From positions 1-52,111 of the forward strand of contig JADDMT010000167.1 in the NCBI GenBank assembly GCA_021401465.1: a stretch of 52,111 nt of DNA, read 5' to 3'. Source of the DNA: Teratosphaeria epicoccoides. Its lineage: Eukaryota; Ascomycota; Dothideomycetes; Mycosphaerellales; Teratosphaeriaceae. Positions 33,158 through 43,821 of the stretch are shown one piece after another. The position numbers and the translations under genes are program-made. The notes under the pieces were generated by a model. The model did not search any database. It was not told the DNA's origin and was given only the letters and a program-made list of their open reading frames with translations. Position 1 is the first letter of the stretch. Each line of letters begins with the position of its first letter.

Positions 33158-33641
33158 TGTCATAAGGGTAGGTGCCGATAGCAGGAAGGTAACTAGGTGT
33201 TAGACTCGCAGAGCTGTGAAGAATATCGACAATGGCGGTTAACCTTGTAACTGACTATCCCCTAGGGAAAGGGAATTAAGAATTAAGCACAAAGCTCCTA
33301 ACTACCTGTCCTAAAGCTAGCCCTATATACTAGAGAGACAGAGCAGCTCTGTTAGATCTGTCGACAGACCTGACAGATCTATGTCTATAGATCTGTAGAC
33401 TAACCCTATAGATCTAAGGGTCTGTCATCCTATGACAGATCCCTTCTTCCTTGTAGGCCTATAGATCTGTAGACTAACCCTACAGATCCGGGGATCTATC
33501 CTCACGTGACAGATCCTTTCTCCTATGACTATGCCTATGACTTATAGTACTCCTATGATAGTACTATAACTCATAGCACTTAGGACCCTCACGATCCTGT
33601 ATCCTATAGTACTCCGGACAGTACTCCTGACACCTATGACA
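33158..33641 (-). repeat. 5' LTR of family A copy 2
   Basis: It is 484 bp, equal to its partner, starting TGTCATAAGG and ending CCTATGACA on the plus strand. GCGTC follows it. Confidence 0.92.
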
Positions 33642-33971
33642 GCGTCCTAGGAGTAGGTCTAGGAGGCATAGGGGACATAGGTAAGGGAGGGCCTAGCTAG
33701 GTTAGTAGGCTGTTTTGCGTAGACACTAGGTAAGGCGTATAGGGCCTTATAGTTTAGGCGCTTGCTAGCGCATCGCCTGCAGGCGCGGGCTCTAGTAGAC
33801 TAAAAAAGTTAGCGTAGGCTAGGCAGAACAGCAAGGAATCTAGGACATACTAACTAAGGGACGTAATCTACGCCCTAGAGGGTGTAATTAACGTAGTTAA
33901 TTTAGGTGGCTATCTGACCCTAGTCAGTATGGCCTAGACTCTAGAAGAGGAGGTTAGGAGAAGGGGGGGCT
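33642..33971 (+). pseudogene. gag-like continuation of element E
   Basis: After removing family A copy 2 and one GCGTC, the frame opened at 26603 continues here without a shift: VLGVGLGGIGDIGKGGPS, then ALASASPAGAGSSRLKKLA, LRDVIYALEGVINVVNLGGY and TLEEEVRRRGG. TAG codons stand at W or Q positions. It is cut at 33971 by the copia 5' LTR. The restored join supports both the TSD call and the coding frame. The protein is small-residue-rich at first and then charged, as many gag N-termini are. The family is not recognised. Confidence 0.5.
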
Positions 33972-34232
33972 TGTTAAAATGTGATAGGTAGCCGCATACT
34001 AGCTACACTAAGTTAGTAGGAGTTAGAGTCAGGCAGGACCCTAACTCTGACTTCTCTGACTTAGCTTAGGGGTTAAGGGATATTTGAGCCTAGCTAAGAA
34101 GAGAAGATTCTTTCTTCTCTTCTTTTCCCTATTACGTTTGTTAATATATATACCTGATACCTAACATAATACATTCCTTCTGTAGCTACTTCCTATGCGT
34201 AAATCTATTACCTGTGTGACCTTAGTTTAGCA
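33972..34232 (+). repeat. 5' LTR of a Ty1/copia element
   Basis: It runs 261 bp from TGTTAAAATGTG to the CA directly before a copia-type primer-binding site. A TATA-rich block (TAATATATATACC, about 34141) lies inside it. The start was chosen from the TG and the typical TGTT(G/A)AAATGTG beginning of such LTRs. The 3' partner is not in the window. Confidence 0.6.
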
Positions 34233-34247
34233 GGTTATAAGCCTGGG
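34233..34247 (+). other. copia primer-binding site (half-tRNA type)
   Basis: GGTTATAAGCCTGGG follows the LTR end without a gap. It matches GGTTATGAGCC(C), the complement of the initiator tRNA-Met anticodon stem region used by Drosophila copia and many relatives, with one G to A change of RIP type. This both confirms the superfamily and fixes the LTR end. Confidence 0.6.
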
Positions 34248-34524
34248 TTTTGCCTGTAGCTAGAAGAAGAATTTGTTAGAAGAGCGTACTTAATCCGCTA
34301 GACAATTAAGGGCAGACTAGAGGCCGCCGCCACACTGTGTAAAGGAGACTAGAGCCTGTCAGATAGACTCTTAAGACGTAGATAAGACGTGAAAGAGCCT
34401 AGCAACTACTTAGACATAGTTGAAAAGTTCGTAGTTACCTTCTAAAACTGTACTAGCATTCGACATATAACTATCTTTGTTTATCTGTTTTATATTCATT
34501 CATTTACTCTTTATAATACTTACT

Positions 34525-35650
34525 ATGGATTTGTCTAAGGACCGAAAGAAAGTTCCTACTCTAACATGAGAAAACAACGAGTTCTAGTTCAAGCAGGAGC
34601 CCTGTCTTCTCGCGTCAAAGAAGTGCGCATAGCTAATTAACTAGAAGGCGCTACTTCTAATAAGCCTGAAGATAGCAATTACAAATAGCAAAGTACTAGT
34701 AGTTAGAGCGGATGTCAGAGCAAGCTAGAGAGCTAAGCTTGCAAGACAAGCTAAGTTCACAAGACAGGCGAGTTAATAGTCAGAACTACATGCTACGTAG
34801 TAGTCACCTTTTATTGTTTCTAGCATATAACCTTAGAGTAAGTTTACTAGCATACCTCTACGTGAACTCTAGTCAGACTTGAAGGGTAAGCAGCTAGTCC
34901 TACTATAGTAGTACTTGAAGCATGCGAGCGAGTAACAACAGAGATCCTCTAATCTATCCTTATCTACGTAGAGAGATTAGAGCTAACAAAGCGCTAGTTA
35001 GAGCTCGTCGGGATCTTAGGACTATAGAGACCTGACCCTTAAAGGCACTATGCTACTAGCTACTAATGAAGAGGGGGCACGGTCATAATATGTTATAGGC
35101 AACTAGATGTATAAGCTAGCTAACACAAATAAGTAGTTTAAGGCTAATTTAACTACCCTATATAAGATATCGCGGAGCCTTAACGAGATTAATAGCACTC
35201 TGACGCTTAAGTACAAGACTACTACGAAGGCATAGGCTGTACTACTCTTAAAGTACAAGAAGAACCTTCTAACATCCTCGAGGGTATACTAGTAGCAGTA
35301 CACAATATACAAGATAGACGAGGATACGAGTATTAACAACGCCTATGCGATACTTACAAACCTATTACGAAAGATTATTAATGTCAAACCTAAGACAATA
35401 ATGTTATACACGTAAGACAGAGTCGTCTAGTAGCTCCTTAATGCCCTACCTAAGTACTACTACAACCTAAGACGCAACATTAATCTAATAGGCATAAAGG
35501 ATAGTTAGAGAATCCTGCATATCCTATTTAAAGAGGAATTACGTCTAAAGGGCTCTAACGTTACAATGAGCGCAGAAGTCAGAAAGGGTAGAGCGTGCTT
35601 CCTTTGCGGTTCTCTAGACTATATCGTGCAGAAGTGCCTACGACTACCTA
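34525..35650 (+). pseudogene. Ty1/copia gag, interrupted by family B copy 1
   Basis: The ATG at 34525 opens MDLSKDRKKVPTLT-x-ENNEF, as in copia gags (UBN2-like). A later frame (from about 35,020) contains FKANLTTLYKISRSLNEI, ALPKYYYNLRRNINLIGIKD and a knuckle at the end, CFLCGSLDYIVQKC. The histidine of this CX2CX4HX4C knuckle has become Y by a CAC to TAC change. The coding frame is cut at 35650 by the family B element, just after ACCTA, and resumes at 43822. Confidence 0.72.
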
Positions 35651-36010
35651 TGATACGGTTAAAACTAGGGGGCCATTAGAACCGCATGGGTTCTAATGCC
35701 CGCCCTTAGCATGTAGTGACCCTGCTACATATGGCAAGGGGGTCCTTCGTACATACGTTAGCTCGCATGTCGTCTAAGAGGGATTAGTTGTCAACGTAGG
35801 ACGCCCCTACGTCGCTGACCCTACAGTACCCCTACGGGGTTAGGCTCAGACATGCTTTCCCTAATTAAGGAGCGTCAGGGGTTATAAGCACCCTTAGCGC
35901 TACCTCTGCGATAAGCAGAAAGCAGCGCTATCTTGTACCTACTAAAAGGTCGGATTACTCTGTTACACTGCGAGATATTTCTATATCATATAGCATATAC
36001 ATCTATATTA
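35651..36010 (+). repeat. 5' LTR of family B copy 1
   Basis: It is 360 bp. It begins TGATACGG and contains a GC-rich part with the inverted repeat AGCGCTACC...AGCAGCGCT (about 35898-35930). It ends CATCTATATTA, probably from CATCTGTATCA. Confidence 0.9.
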
Positions 36011-36059
36011 GTTCTGCTTTCTCCCCCCTGCTTTACAGTCTAGCAGAGAATACTACGAT

Positions 36060-39000
36060 ATGTCTAGAGTACTACGAACTCGCAACTAACGCGTAGCGAG
36101 TACTATCCTAAGCGCCCGTAATGGCGAAACTAGCCTGAGTAACTAGCCCGCAGAAGTACCCCCTGCGAGTGACACTACATCGAGCGACGGTTCCGCTAGA
36201 GGCTAATTACGCGGCGGACAAGGCAATAGACCCCCCGCATAGGGACTGTAGCTAACCCTAACTATCGACCTAGCCCTTGTAGCTATAATTGTCAATTAGG
36301 TCGCGAACTGCCTTGCGAACTAGAGCTAGAGCCGCACTGCTTCTAGTAGCGACAACGGCGAGGACGACAAAGACGTTACTATGAGCGGTACTAATGAACT
36401 AGCAGACGAAGAAATCTAGCGAGATTTTACGCTAGGGACCCGCGAAGACAACTTACTAGGAGGCGCAGACCCTCCGCGTGTGCCCGCGAACCTAGTGCCT
36501 GAATTTAGGGCCATAGTAGGCTAACTAGGAGGTAGTCGTAACGCACGCAACCTGAAGCCGTTCAAGGGAGACACCTTAAAGGAGGCTCGAACTTTCTTGC
36601 AGGCATGTAAGGCAGTTTTCGTGCTTAACCTACGCGGATATTCTACAGAGGGCGAACAAGTTGCCTTTAGTGTGATGTAGCTTAAAGAGGATAAGGAACC
36701 TCGCAACAATTAGCATGAGTAGTATGACCTTATGCGGGTCTATAACAGAACGTATACATAGGCGGACTTTCGCTAGTTCTATGTCGACTAGGTCGAGGAT
36801 CCAGGGAATCGCGCCCTTACTATGTCTGTTAAGTACGAGAGGGCTAAGTAGGGGAAGGAACAAACAACCTCTAGCTTCGCTACCTACCTCGCCACGCTCG
36901 AGGGACAGATGCTACCCTATACTAAGACGTAACGCGTGCGGCACTTGCTCGTCAAACTTGTTGACAATCTTTAGAATACAATCATGACTTTTCATGAACT
37001 TCCGACAACTCGGCAAGACCTCGTGTCCCTTGCGACATGTATGGAAATCACCTTGAAGCGAAATGGAAAATCGGGTAGTAAGGACAATAAGCGTCTAAGC
37101 CCCGAGGACCTACTAAAGGGCCGCTATTACAAGCGCCCTAGGGGTCACGCCTAACGCGGTAGTTTATTCTAGAGGAGTAAGCCCTCTAAGCTAAAAGACG
37201 GTAGCGAGAAGCCTCCGAGTAGCTGCTACATCTGTAGAGCGAGGGACTACTAGGCGGCTCGCTATCCTAAACGAAGTAATAGGAAGAAGGTAAGCAAGGT
37301 GTCCGAAACCTCCCTAGAGGGGAGGCGAAAGAAGGACAAGCCTAAGACAACCGAATGGCTACCGCGGGTATCGAAGCTGTCTGTTACTAATAGTATAGAC
37401 TCGTGGCCTGCCTAGCGCCTATCCGGTACGGTCCGAGTTAATGGCTCGCTTAAGCTAGTAGACTATATGTTAGATGACCTTGCGGAGGTTAACGTAATAC
37501 CCTAGAGGGTAGTCGTATAGCTCGGTTTAAAGCCGATCCTAGGAGCCCTGCTACCTACTATGAAGTCCTTTTAGGGCGAAGGCGTAGCGGCTTAAGGCGC
37601 GTATAACGTGCGCCTCTAACTCGCGGACTCCTTAGGAGAAGTGCGCGAGACTAACGAAGTCTTCTACGCTAAAGACATTCCTGATAAGGAGCTCCTACTC
37701 GGCCGCCCTTAGCGCTACAAGCAGGGAGTCGTTGTTAATAGAGCTACTGACAACTAGTTCTACGGCTCTATAGGCGAAGTTCCTGCGGTTCGGATGCGTG
37801 ACACACATAGCTTCTACAAGGACATGAAGAAGGTCTAATGCGTGTATGCAGTCCGCATACAGAACGTCAAGGAAGACGTTACCCTTCTGCCTAAGTTAGA
37901 GGAATACGCCGATATTTTCGACGTAGAGGCTACGGCCTATGCCCGGGCCCTAGACGCGGAACATGCGATTAACCTTAAGGAGGGTTACAATCCTCTGTAT
38001 CGACCTCTATACCCTATGTTAGAATCGTAGCTCGAAACACTTCGAGACTACCTCTACAAGGCGCAAAGGAACGCGTGGATCCGACGAAGCGACAGCGAGG
38101 CTAGAGCGTTAGTTATGTTTGTCCTGAAGAAGGACAACACACTCCGCCTATACGTTAACTATAGGGGCCTTAACGCGGTAACCTAGAAAAACCGCTACCC
38201 CCTACTACTTATTAGCGAGACGCTTGACCGCCTTAGTCGCGCCGCTATCTTCTTGTCTATCGACTTAAAGGACGCCTACTACTAGATACCGATCCGAAAG
38301 GGCGACAAGTAGAAGACTACATTCTAAACGTAGTATAGACACTTCGAGTATATAGTGATGCTATTCGGCCTGACTAACGTACTAGCAACGTTCTAAGTGT
38401 ATATTAACTAGGCCCTAGCCGGCCTCGTTAACACCTGCTACGTAGTATATTTAGACGATATACTAGTCTACTCTGACTTAAAGGAGGAGCATATTCAGCA
38501 CCTAAGGATAGTGCTTAAACGGCTCTGTAAGTTTGCTCTATACGTGAACCTAAAGAAGTGCTTATTCCTGACGGATAGGATTGAGTTTCTTGGATACATC
38601 GTCTCTACAGAAGGAGTTATCATAGATGACTAAAGGGTATCCGTAATCGCGGAGTAGCTGTAGCTAACTACCCTCTAAGAAGTGTAGGTGTTCCTAGGAT
38701 TTACTAACTTCTATCGCAGATTCATACGATCCTACTCGAAGATCGTGGCCCCCCTCACGGCCCTCGCAAAGGGCGCGATTCGAGGAAAAAAGCTAGGGAT
38801 AGTGCCTTAGGAGGAGGCTTAGAGCAAGGCTTTCTCTGAACTTAAAGCAGCTTTTCAAACTACGCCTATACTTTAGCACTTTGACCCTACTACGAAGATC
38901 TAGATAGAGACCGATACTTCAAAATTCGTAATAGCCGTAATTATATCGCAGCTCTAGTCGCACGAAGGTAGTACGCGATAGTACCTGATTGCCTTCTAGT

Positions 39001-41026
39001 CGCGGAAGATGCAGGGCGCTAAGCTTAACTATGAGACTTACGACTAAGAGCTTTTAGCTATTGTTGACGGCTTCAAGGAGTACTAACACTACCTTGAAGG
39101 CGTAGCGTACCCTATTAAGGTACTTACTAACTATAACAACCTTCGCGGCTTCATAGGCGTGAAGTAGCTAAGTAGTTAGCAAGCAAGGTAGGCGACTTTC
39201 CTTGCTAGCTTTGACTTCGTTATCTAGCATCGTTCGAGAAAGACGAATCTAGCTAACAGTCCTTCGTGATGACTAGACTACGACACTAGGGAGGAGGGTA
39301 ACTAACAGCTTCTCCCTACACTACAAACAAAGCTTGTAGTTTAGGGCGGCGATCTGTCGTTAGCTCCTCTTATAGGTCGACTACAGGTCTAATAGGGCCT
39401 CATGGCCTCCGCTAGCGACGAACCCTCCTATCTAGCAGTTGTAGCGACCGCGTCTAGCTCGATCTATGCGGTAGTTAACTAGCTTACATGTAGTAAGTAT
39501 GCGATGTCTAAAGAACCCTTTAAAGAAGTCTCGAGACTTATTTAGCGGTTACAAGAGCGAGAACCGGAGTTAATTAATGAGGGTGTAGCCCTCTAGGACA
39601 CTACAGGCAGTCCGAACTACTAGACTAAGTCAGGCGACTTGTAGTACTTTGATAATAGGCTCTACGTACCTGCTAACTACGTACTCTGTTCGTAGCTCCT
39701 CCATATTTATCATGACGATAAACTCGCGGGCCATTTTGGCGCAGAGAAGACGAACATACTTCTTAGACGTAAAAATACTAGTAGCCTACGCTAGAACAGG
39801 ATGTCTCTAACTATGTCAAATCCTGCTAGACGTGCCAGATTAGCAAATCTTAGCGCTATTGCCCCTATGGCGATGCTTAGGCGCTCCTACTACTAGAGAG
39901 ACCATAGTAAGACTTAGCCATAGATTTTATCACTGATTTGCCGCCAGCAAAGTAGAAAGGCAATGTAGTTAATGCTGTCCTTGTAGTAGTCAACTAATAC
40001 TCGAAGATAAATGTCTTTATCCTATATACAAAAAAGTGCATAAGCGGCAAGCTTGCGCGACTACTTTGCGACGAAGTTATATAGCGCTTTAGTGTCCCCC
40101 GAAGTATCCTATTAGATCGAGGTTCTGTCTTTACTAGTGAATACTAGCAAGAATTTGTGTTTAAGGCATGTGTTAAGTACCGCCTAAGTATAGCATTCTA
40201 TCTACAGACTAATAGTTAGACTAAATGTATGAACTAGACTCTTAAGTAGTACCTTTAGTGCTACTACGATAAGAACCAGGATGCCTAGGCCGACGTGATT
40301 CCTATAGCGGAATTTGCAGTTAATAACAGCGTGCATACTACTATGCGCATGTCGCCATTTCAGATTCTTTATAGCTTTGATCTAGAAATACACCTAGAAC
40401 CGCCTTAGGACGAGTCTTCTAAGGAGAGGGTACTAGCTGCTACGGAATTAGAGCGGCGTATACGCGAGGTACATTCGGTGCTAATAGAACACTAGAAAAA
40501 GGCCTCAGAATCCTAGATTAAACATAATAACGCCTGTGCTAAACCGATGTAGTACATAGTTAGTACGAAGGTGTTACTATTAACGAAGAATCTCAAGCTA
40601 AAACTTCTAAGCAAGAAGATGATGCCAAGGTTCGTCAGACCCTTCCGGATACGCGACGCGATAGGCTCGCAGGTGTACCGGCTATTGTTGCTATTGTCAT
40701 ATTGTGTGCATGACGTCTTCTACGTATCTCTACTTAAACTATAGGTACAGTGCGAGGGCGAAGAGCCTGCGGACCCGATGCTAGTAGCAGAAGAGAACGA
40801 AGAGTAGGAAATTGAGGGTATTAAGGACAGTATGCGGCATAAGGGCGTAACGTACTATCTAGTGAAGTAGAAAGGATACCTACCTAAGTACATATAATAG
40901 GTTCTAGCTAAAGACTACAAGAACACTCCGGAAGCTATTCGTGAATTCGAAGAGTAGAGGAGGCGTAAGTAGGGCTTAAGAAGGTCGATTCGTAGGAAGA
41001 TAAGGGCTTTAGAGCAGAATTCTTAA
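36060..41026 (+). pseudogene. family B copy 1 Gag-Pol polyprotein
   Basis: The ATG at 36060 (MSRVLRTRN) opens a frame that stays the same through gag (NLKPFKGDTLKEARTFLQA, about 36550), a knuckle, protease and RT, so Gag and Pol are one ORF. The knuckle CYICRARDY-x-AARYP (37224 on) has lost its H and last C to Y through RIP-type changes. A protease-like segment follows (LVDYMLDDLAEVNVIP, about 37455). RT has RLYVNYRGLNAVT (about 38150), SIDLKDAYY (38258 on) and YLDDILVYS (38448 on). RNase H includes YETYD-x-ELLAIVDGF (about 39033). A 2-bp insertion in an A run at 39771-39775 shifts the frame. The integrase finger is HDDKLAGHFGAEKTN and KSC-x-TCQ, and the core is DLAIDFITDLPPAK (about 39913). 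The chromodomain (KGVTYYLVK-x-KGYLP, about 40840-40890) is followed by a basic tail to TAA 41026. Confidence 0.88.
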
Positions 41027-41166
41027 CACATGTATGTAGTGCATGACGCGCGGAGTAACAACAAGAAGCAAACGCCCTACTTATACATCATTGATGCCTA
41101 AAGGCACACCTAGAATAAACCTAAGGAGAACAAGAGACATGCTCAGATTAGCTTCGTAGCTAATAC

Positions 41167-42663
41167 TTAGCGACTACTAGTTAGGGGCTTCCTAACTGAA
41201 CCCGAAGCAGGAGAGTCTTTCTTGTTGTAGTCTACTAGGGACTGCCTACCTACACGGGGTCTACTAAACACCCTGAAGCGACTATGAGTAACAGGGGTAG
41301 CAACGCTACGAAGAGAGGCTAGTATCTTCTTCTTTAGTAGGTTGCAAGGGAGCTCGTCTTCGGAGCCTATAGTAGCCAGAGAACTAGCGGCATCCTTATC
41401 GCGCCTAGTCGTAACGACTACCTCATCCTTAGCATTAGAAGGCGAAGAGACTCAAGTGCGCTTGTAGCTGTCGCGCTTAGCCCTCGAGATCATCTTGCGC
41501 TTCTTGACATGAGTGTCGACTATATTATTAGACTTAGTGTCCCCCTTAGGCGCAACTAGTGTAGTGACACTATAGCGCGAAGGGATCACGTTAGGACCGA
41601 AGGTATCCTAGACGTCATCATCCTCCTCATCCTTAAAGATCTAGCCTAGAGGCTTGTGCCTTAGCGTCTTAACGGACGTAGTGCGGGTCGCAAGCAGGGA
41701 AGGTTCGGCTTCCTTGTCGCTAACCTCAATTTCGGCCCTAGCCTTCTTCTTCTTCTTAGACAGTAGCGCCGAGGCGGCGTAGGCAGCGGCGCTACAATGT
41801 GTTAGCTATACGCACGCGACAGGATTCGAGTAAGTAACTTACGGCTTAGTCCTTAGGACTAGCTTAGAGGCAGGCTGTCTCTCGGTATAGCGCTAGGGCG
41901 TAGCCTTAGCGGCAGGAGCGGTGAATTGCTTGATAACCTTCTTGCGGATTATCCGCGTCTTAAAGTCATTGTTAATAGAGGCAAGGGCCCCGAGTTGCTA
42001 ACGCTGACAGCTAGTCGGATATTTCTCGACACTAACGTTAGCCTAGCGGAGAAAGTCAGCATTCATACTTAGAGGGTACCTATACTATATGCGTACTATA
42101 GCGAAGGTCTCGACCCTAATAGTTAGCACCTTCAAGATCTTCTAGACTAAGTCTACGATTAGACCTAGACAAACGTTTTTGCCTGTTAGTAGAGAGTCGA
42201 AGTAAACACTGCCATGAGAATAGTTAGTAGTTACGGTAAAGCACGAGAGGGCGCCAAGCAGGTAGGCGAGTACCTCACGGTACTTAGCCTGTAGCCTGTT
42301 CATAGTCAGAGTGCCTTTAGTAATCCCCTCGTCGCGCGTACTCTAGAAGTTATTAATGTTATGGCAGAGCTAGTTATACTCGCTGTATACCTCTTCAGGG
42401 AGGTCTTAGCATTTTTGATGCTTGCTATTACAGTTAACATAATTGTAGTAGACACTGCCCTCATTAAATCTGCTGACGTAGATCTCGGCTATACTTTAGT
42501 TAGTACAAGTCATGCATACCTCGCGGGTAGGGGACGCCTTACTAACACGCGGAGGAGAGATGTATGCAGCTTGGCTACTAAGGTTGTCAAGGCATCGTCG
42601 ACACGAACGACAATCGCAGGTAGAGCAAGTAGTGTCGAACTTAGTCTGTAGCATATAAGCCAT
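41167..42663 (-). pseudogene. antisense accessory ORF of family B copy 1
   Basis: ATG 42663 opens a single 1,497-bp frame (498 codons plus stop) ending at TAA 41167, opposite to Gag-Pol and 140 bp beyond its stop. The N-terminus is cysteine-rich: MAYMLQTKFDTTCSTCDC, RSCRRC, EVCMTCT, and NCNSKHQKC further on, suggesting zinc binding. The middle has regular helical text (MNRLQAKYREVLAYLLGALS, SLLTGKNVCLGLIVDLV). The C-terminal third is basic and acidic low complexity (SKKKKKARAEIEVSDKEAE, VKTLRHKPL, VVTTRRDKDAASSLATIG) ending SVRKPLTSSR. Internal stops are TAG at W or Q positions. The inverted family B copy encodes the same protein, with a 111-residue intact C-terminal stretch. No known family is recognised. 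A nuclear or chromatin-associated role is a guess from composition. Confidence 0.72.
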
Positions 42664-43447
42664 TATAGCTAAGACGGGTTAATTGATCTTGATTAATTGA
42701 TTGAAGAAGAAGAAGCTCTAGTATAGACCCGCAGACATGGCGAGGCGCAAGCTAAGCAAAATAGGAGCGGAGGTTAATGTTAGTGTCTTAGAACAGGAAG
42801 TTTAGGAAAGCGACGAGGTTTTTATACCCTCTGACAGCCCCCCTGTTACCTACCGCAACCGTTAAGCTAGTAACTCGAACTACATGCGTAGAGTACCTGC
42901 CTTTAGTTAACTTACAAGGGGACCGAATAATGTAATAACGGATAACGCGGCTATTACGCATGTACGCTAACTACACTTATGCTAGCCTACTAGCATGAAA
43001 ATGTAGCGAGGCCCGCGCTAGGAGTACGCTCCTGCCGTTTCGAGTAGCGCGCGCAGAGTGTCCGCGTACTTTCCTACTACCCTAAGGTTCTGCGACACGT
43101 TCTTCACAGTCACGACTAAATAGGGACAGCTAAGCTACTTAGCGAGGCTGGCGCGCATGCTCGCCCTATAATTTCAAGGATTAACTGAAGTACGTGCTTG
43201 TAGTGTCCTGATATCTCGATCCGCATGTAAAGCGAAGGTGTTACGAACCTGCCTAACATGTAACAGGTTAAAACCCGCCCGAGTTAGCAGCCTCTGCCCT
43301 GTACTCGCTACGAAGGTTTTAAGGTATGCGCATGACACATGTTACGTAGGCTATCTACCTATTTACCCTTGCGCGGTGTAAGCATGCTACATCCTGTACC
43401 CTATATGTTCCGCGTGCATTACTCGGTAAGGCTAGGGACATCCTCAT

Positions 43448-43461
43448 AGGAGGAGGGGCAG
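43448..43461 (+). other. polypurine tract of family B copy 1
   Basis: AGGAGGAGGGGCAG abuts the 3' LTR start at 43462. The inverted copy has the matching pyrimidine tract just right of its LTR (about 45172-45185). Confidence 0.75.
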
Positions 43462-43821
43462 TAATACGGTTGATACTAGGGGGCCATTAGAACCGCATAG
43501 GTTCTAATGCCCGCCCTTAGCATGTAGTAACCCTGCTACATATAGCAAGGGGGTCCTTCGTACATATGTTAGCTTATATGTTGTCTAAGAGGGATTAGTT
43601 GTTAACGTAGGACGCCCCTACGTCGCTGACCCTACGGTACCCCTGCGGGGTTAGGCTTAGACATGCTTTCCCTAATTAAGGAGCGTCAGGGGTTATAAGT
43701 ACCCTTAGCGCTACCTCTGCGATAAGCAGAAAGCAGCGCTGTCTTGTACCTACTAAAAGGTCGGATTACTCTGTCACACTGCGAGATATTTCCATATTAT
43801 ATAGCATATACATCTATATTA
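43462..43821 (+). repeat. 3' LTR of family B copy 1
   Basis: It is 360 bp, like its partner. It begins TAATACGG, where TGATACGG is expected (a G to A change next to T, as RIP would make). It is followed by the ACCTA duplication and then by copia coding sequence. Confidence 0.9.

Larger units (their letters stand above)
26636..33641 (-). mobile_element. family A Ty3/gypsy chromovirus, full-length copy 2 (inverted)
   Basis: This 7,006-bp element has 484-bp LTRs and a perfect 5-bp TSD GCGTC (26631-26635 and 33642-33646). It is transcribed leftwards, so its 3' LTR faces the 3' LTR of copy 1 across 367 bp. The internal region is collinear with copy 1. The extra 43 bp per LTR comes from small repeats near the 5' end of the LTR (ATAGTACTATGACTCATAG-like). 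RIP stops are present throughout, but pol lacks the 2-bp insertion of copy 1. Confidence 0.93.
35651..43821 (+). mobile_element. family B Ty3/gypsy chromovirus, full-length copy 1
   Basis: This 8,171-bp element has two 360-bp LTRs and a perfect 5-bp TSD ACCTA (35646-35650 and 43822-43826). LTR ends are TGATAC and GTATCA in ancestral form; here the 3' end reads ATATTA and the 3' copy starts TAATAC, both explainable by RIP. It carries a single Gag-Pol frame with a chromodomain, an antisense accessory ORF, and a polypurine tract before the 3' LTR. It is inserted in copia gag. A 2-bp insertion near 39771 breaks pol. Confidence 0.93.

Noticed and set aside
19346..33641. CRISPR-like spacing of GATCTGT blocks in the LTRs
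   Set aside because: The repeats are short tandem LTR units and palindromes, not uniform repeats with unique spacers, and the context is a eukaryotic retrotransposon.
33850..34070. Open coding-like frame running from element E into the copia LTR
   Set aside because: The frame continues past 33971 only by chance. The TG start, primer-binding site and copia gag show that sequence right of 33972 is an LTR.
36521..36987. Three open frames of 62-90 codons on both strands
   Set aside because: All overlap the family B gag frame (NLKPFKGDTLKEARTFLQA region) and have no motif of their own.
42361..42651. 96-codon forward frame, with a counterpart at 45950-46219
   Set aside because: It is antisense to the cysteine-rich start of the family B accessory ORF. 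The cysteine pattern and start codon favour the other strand.
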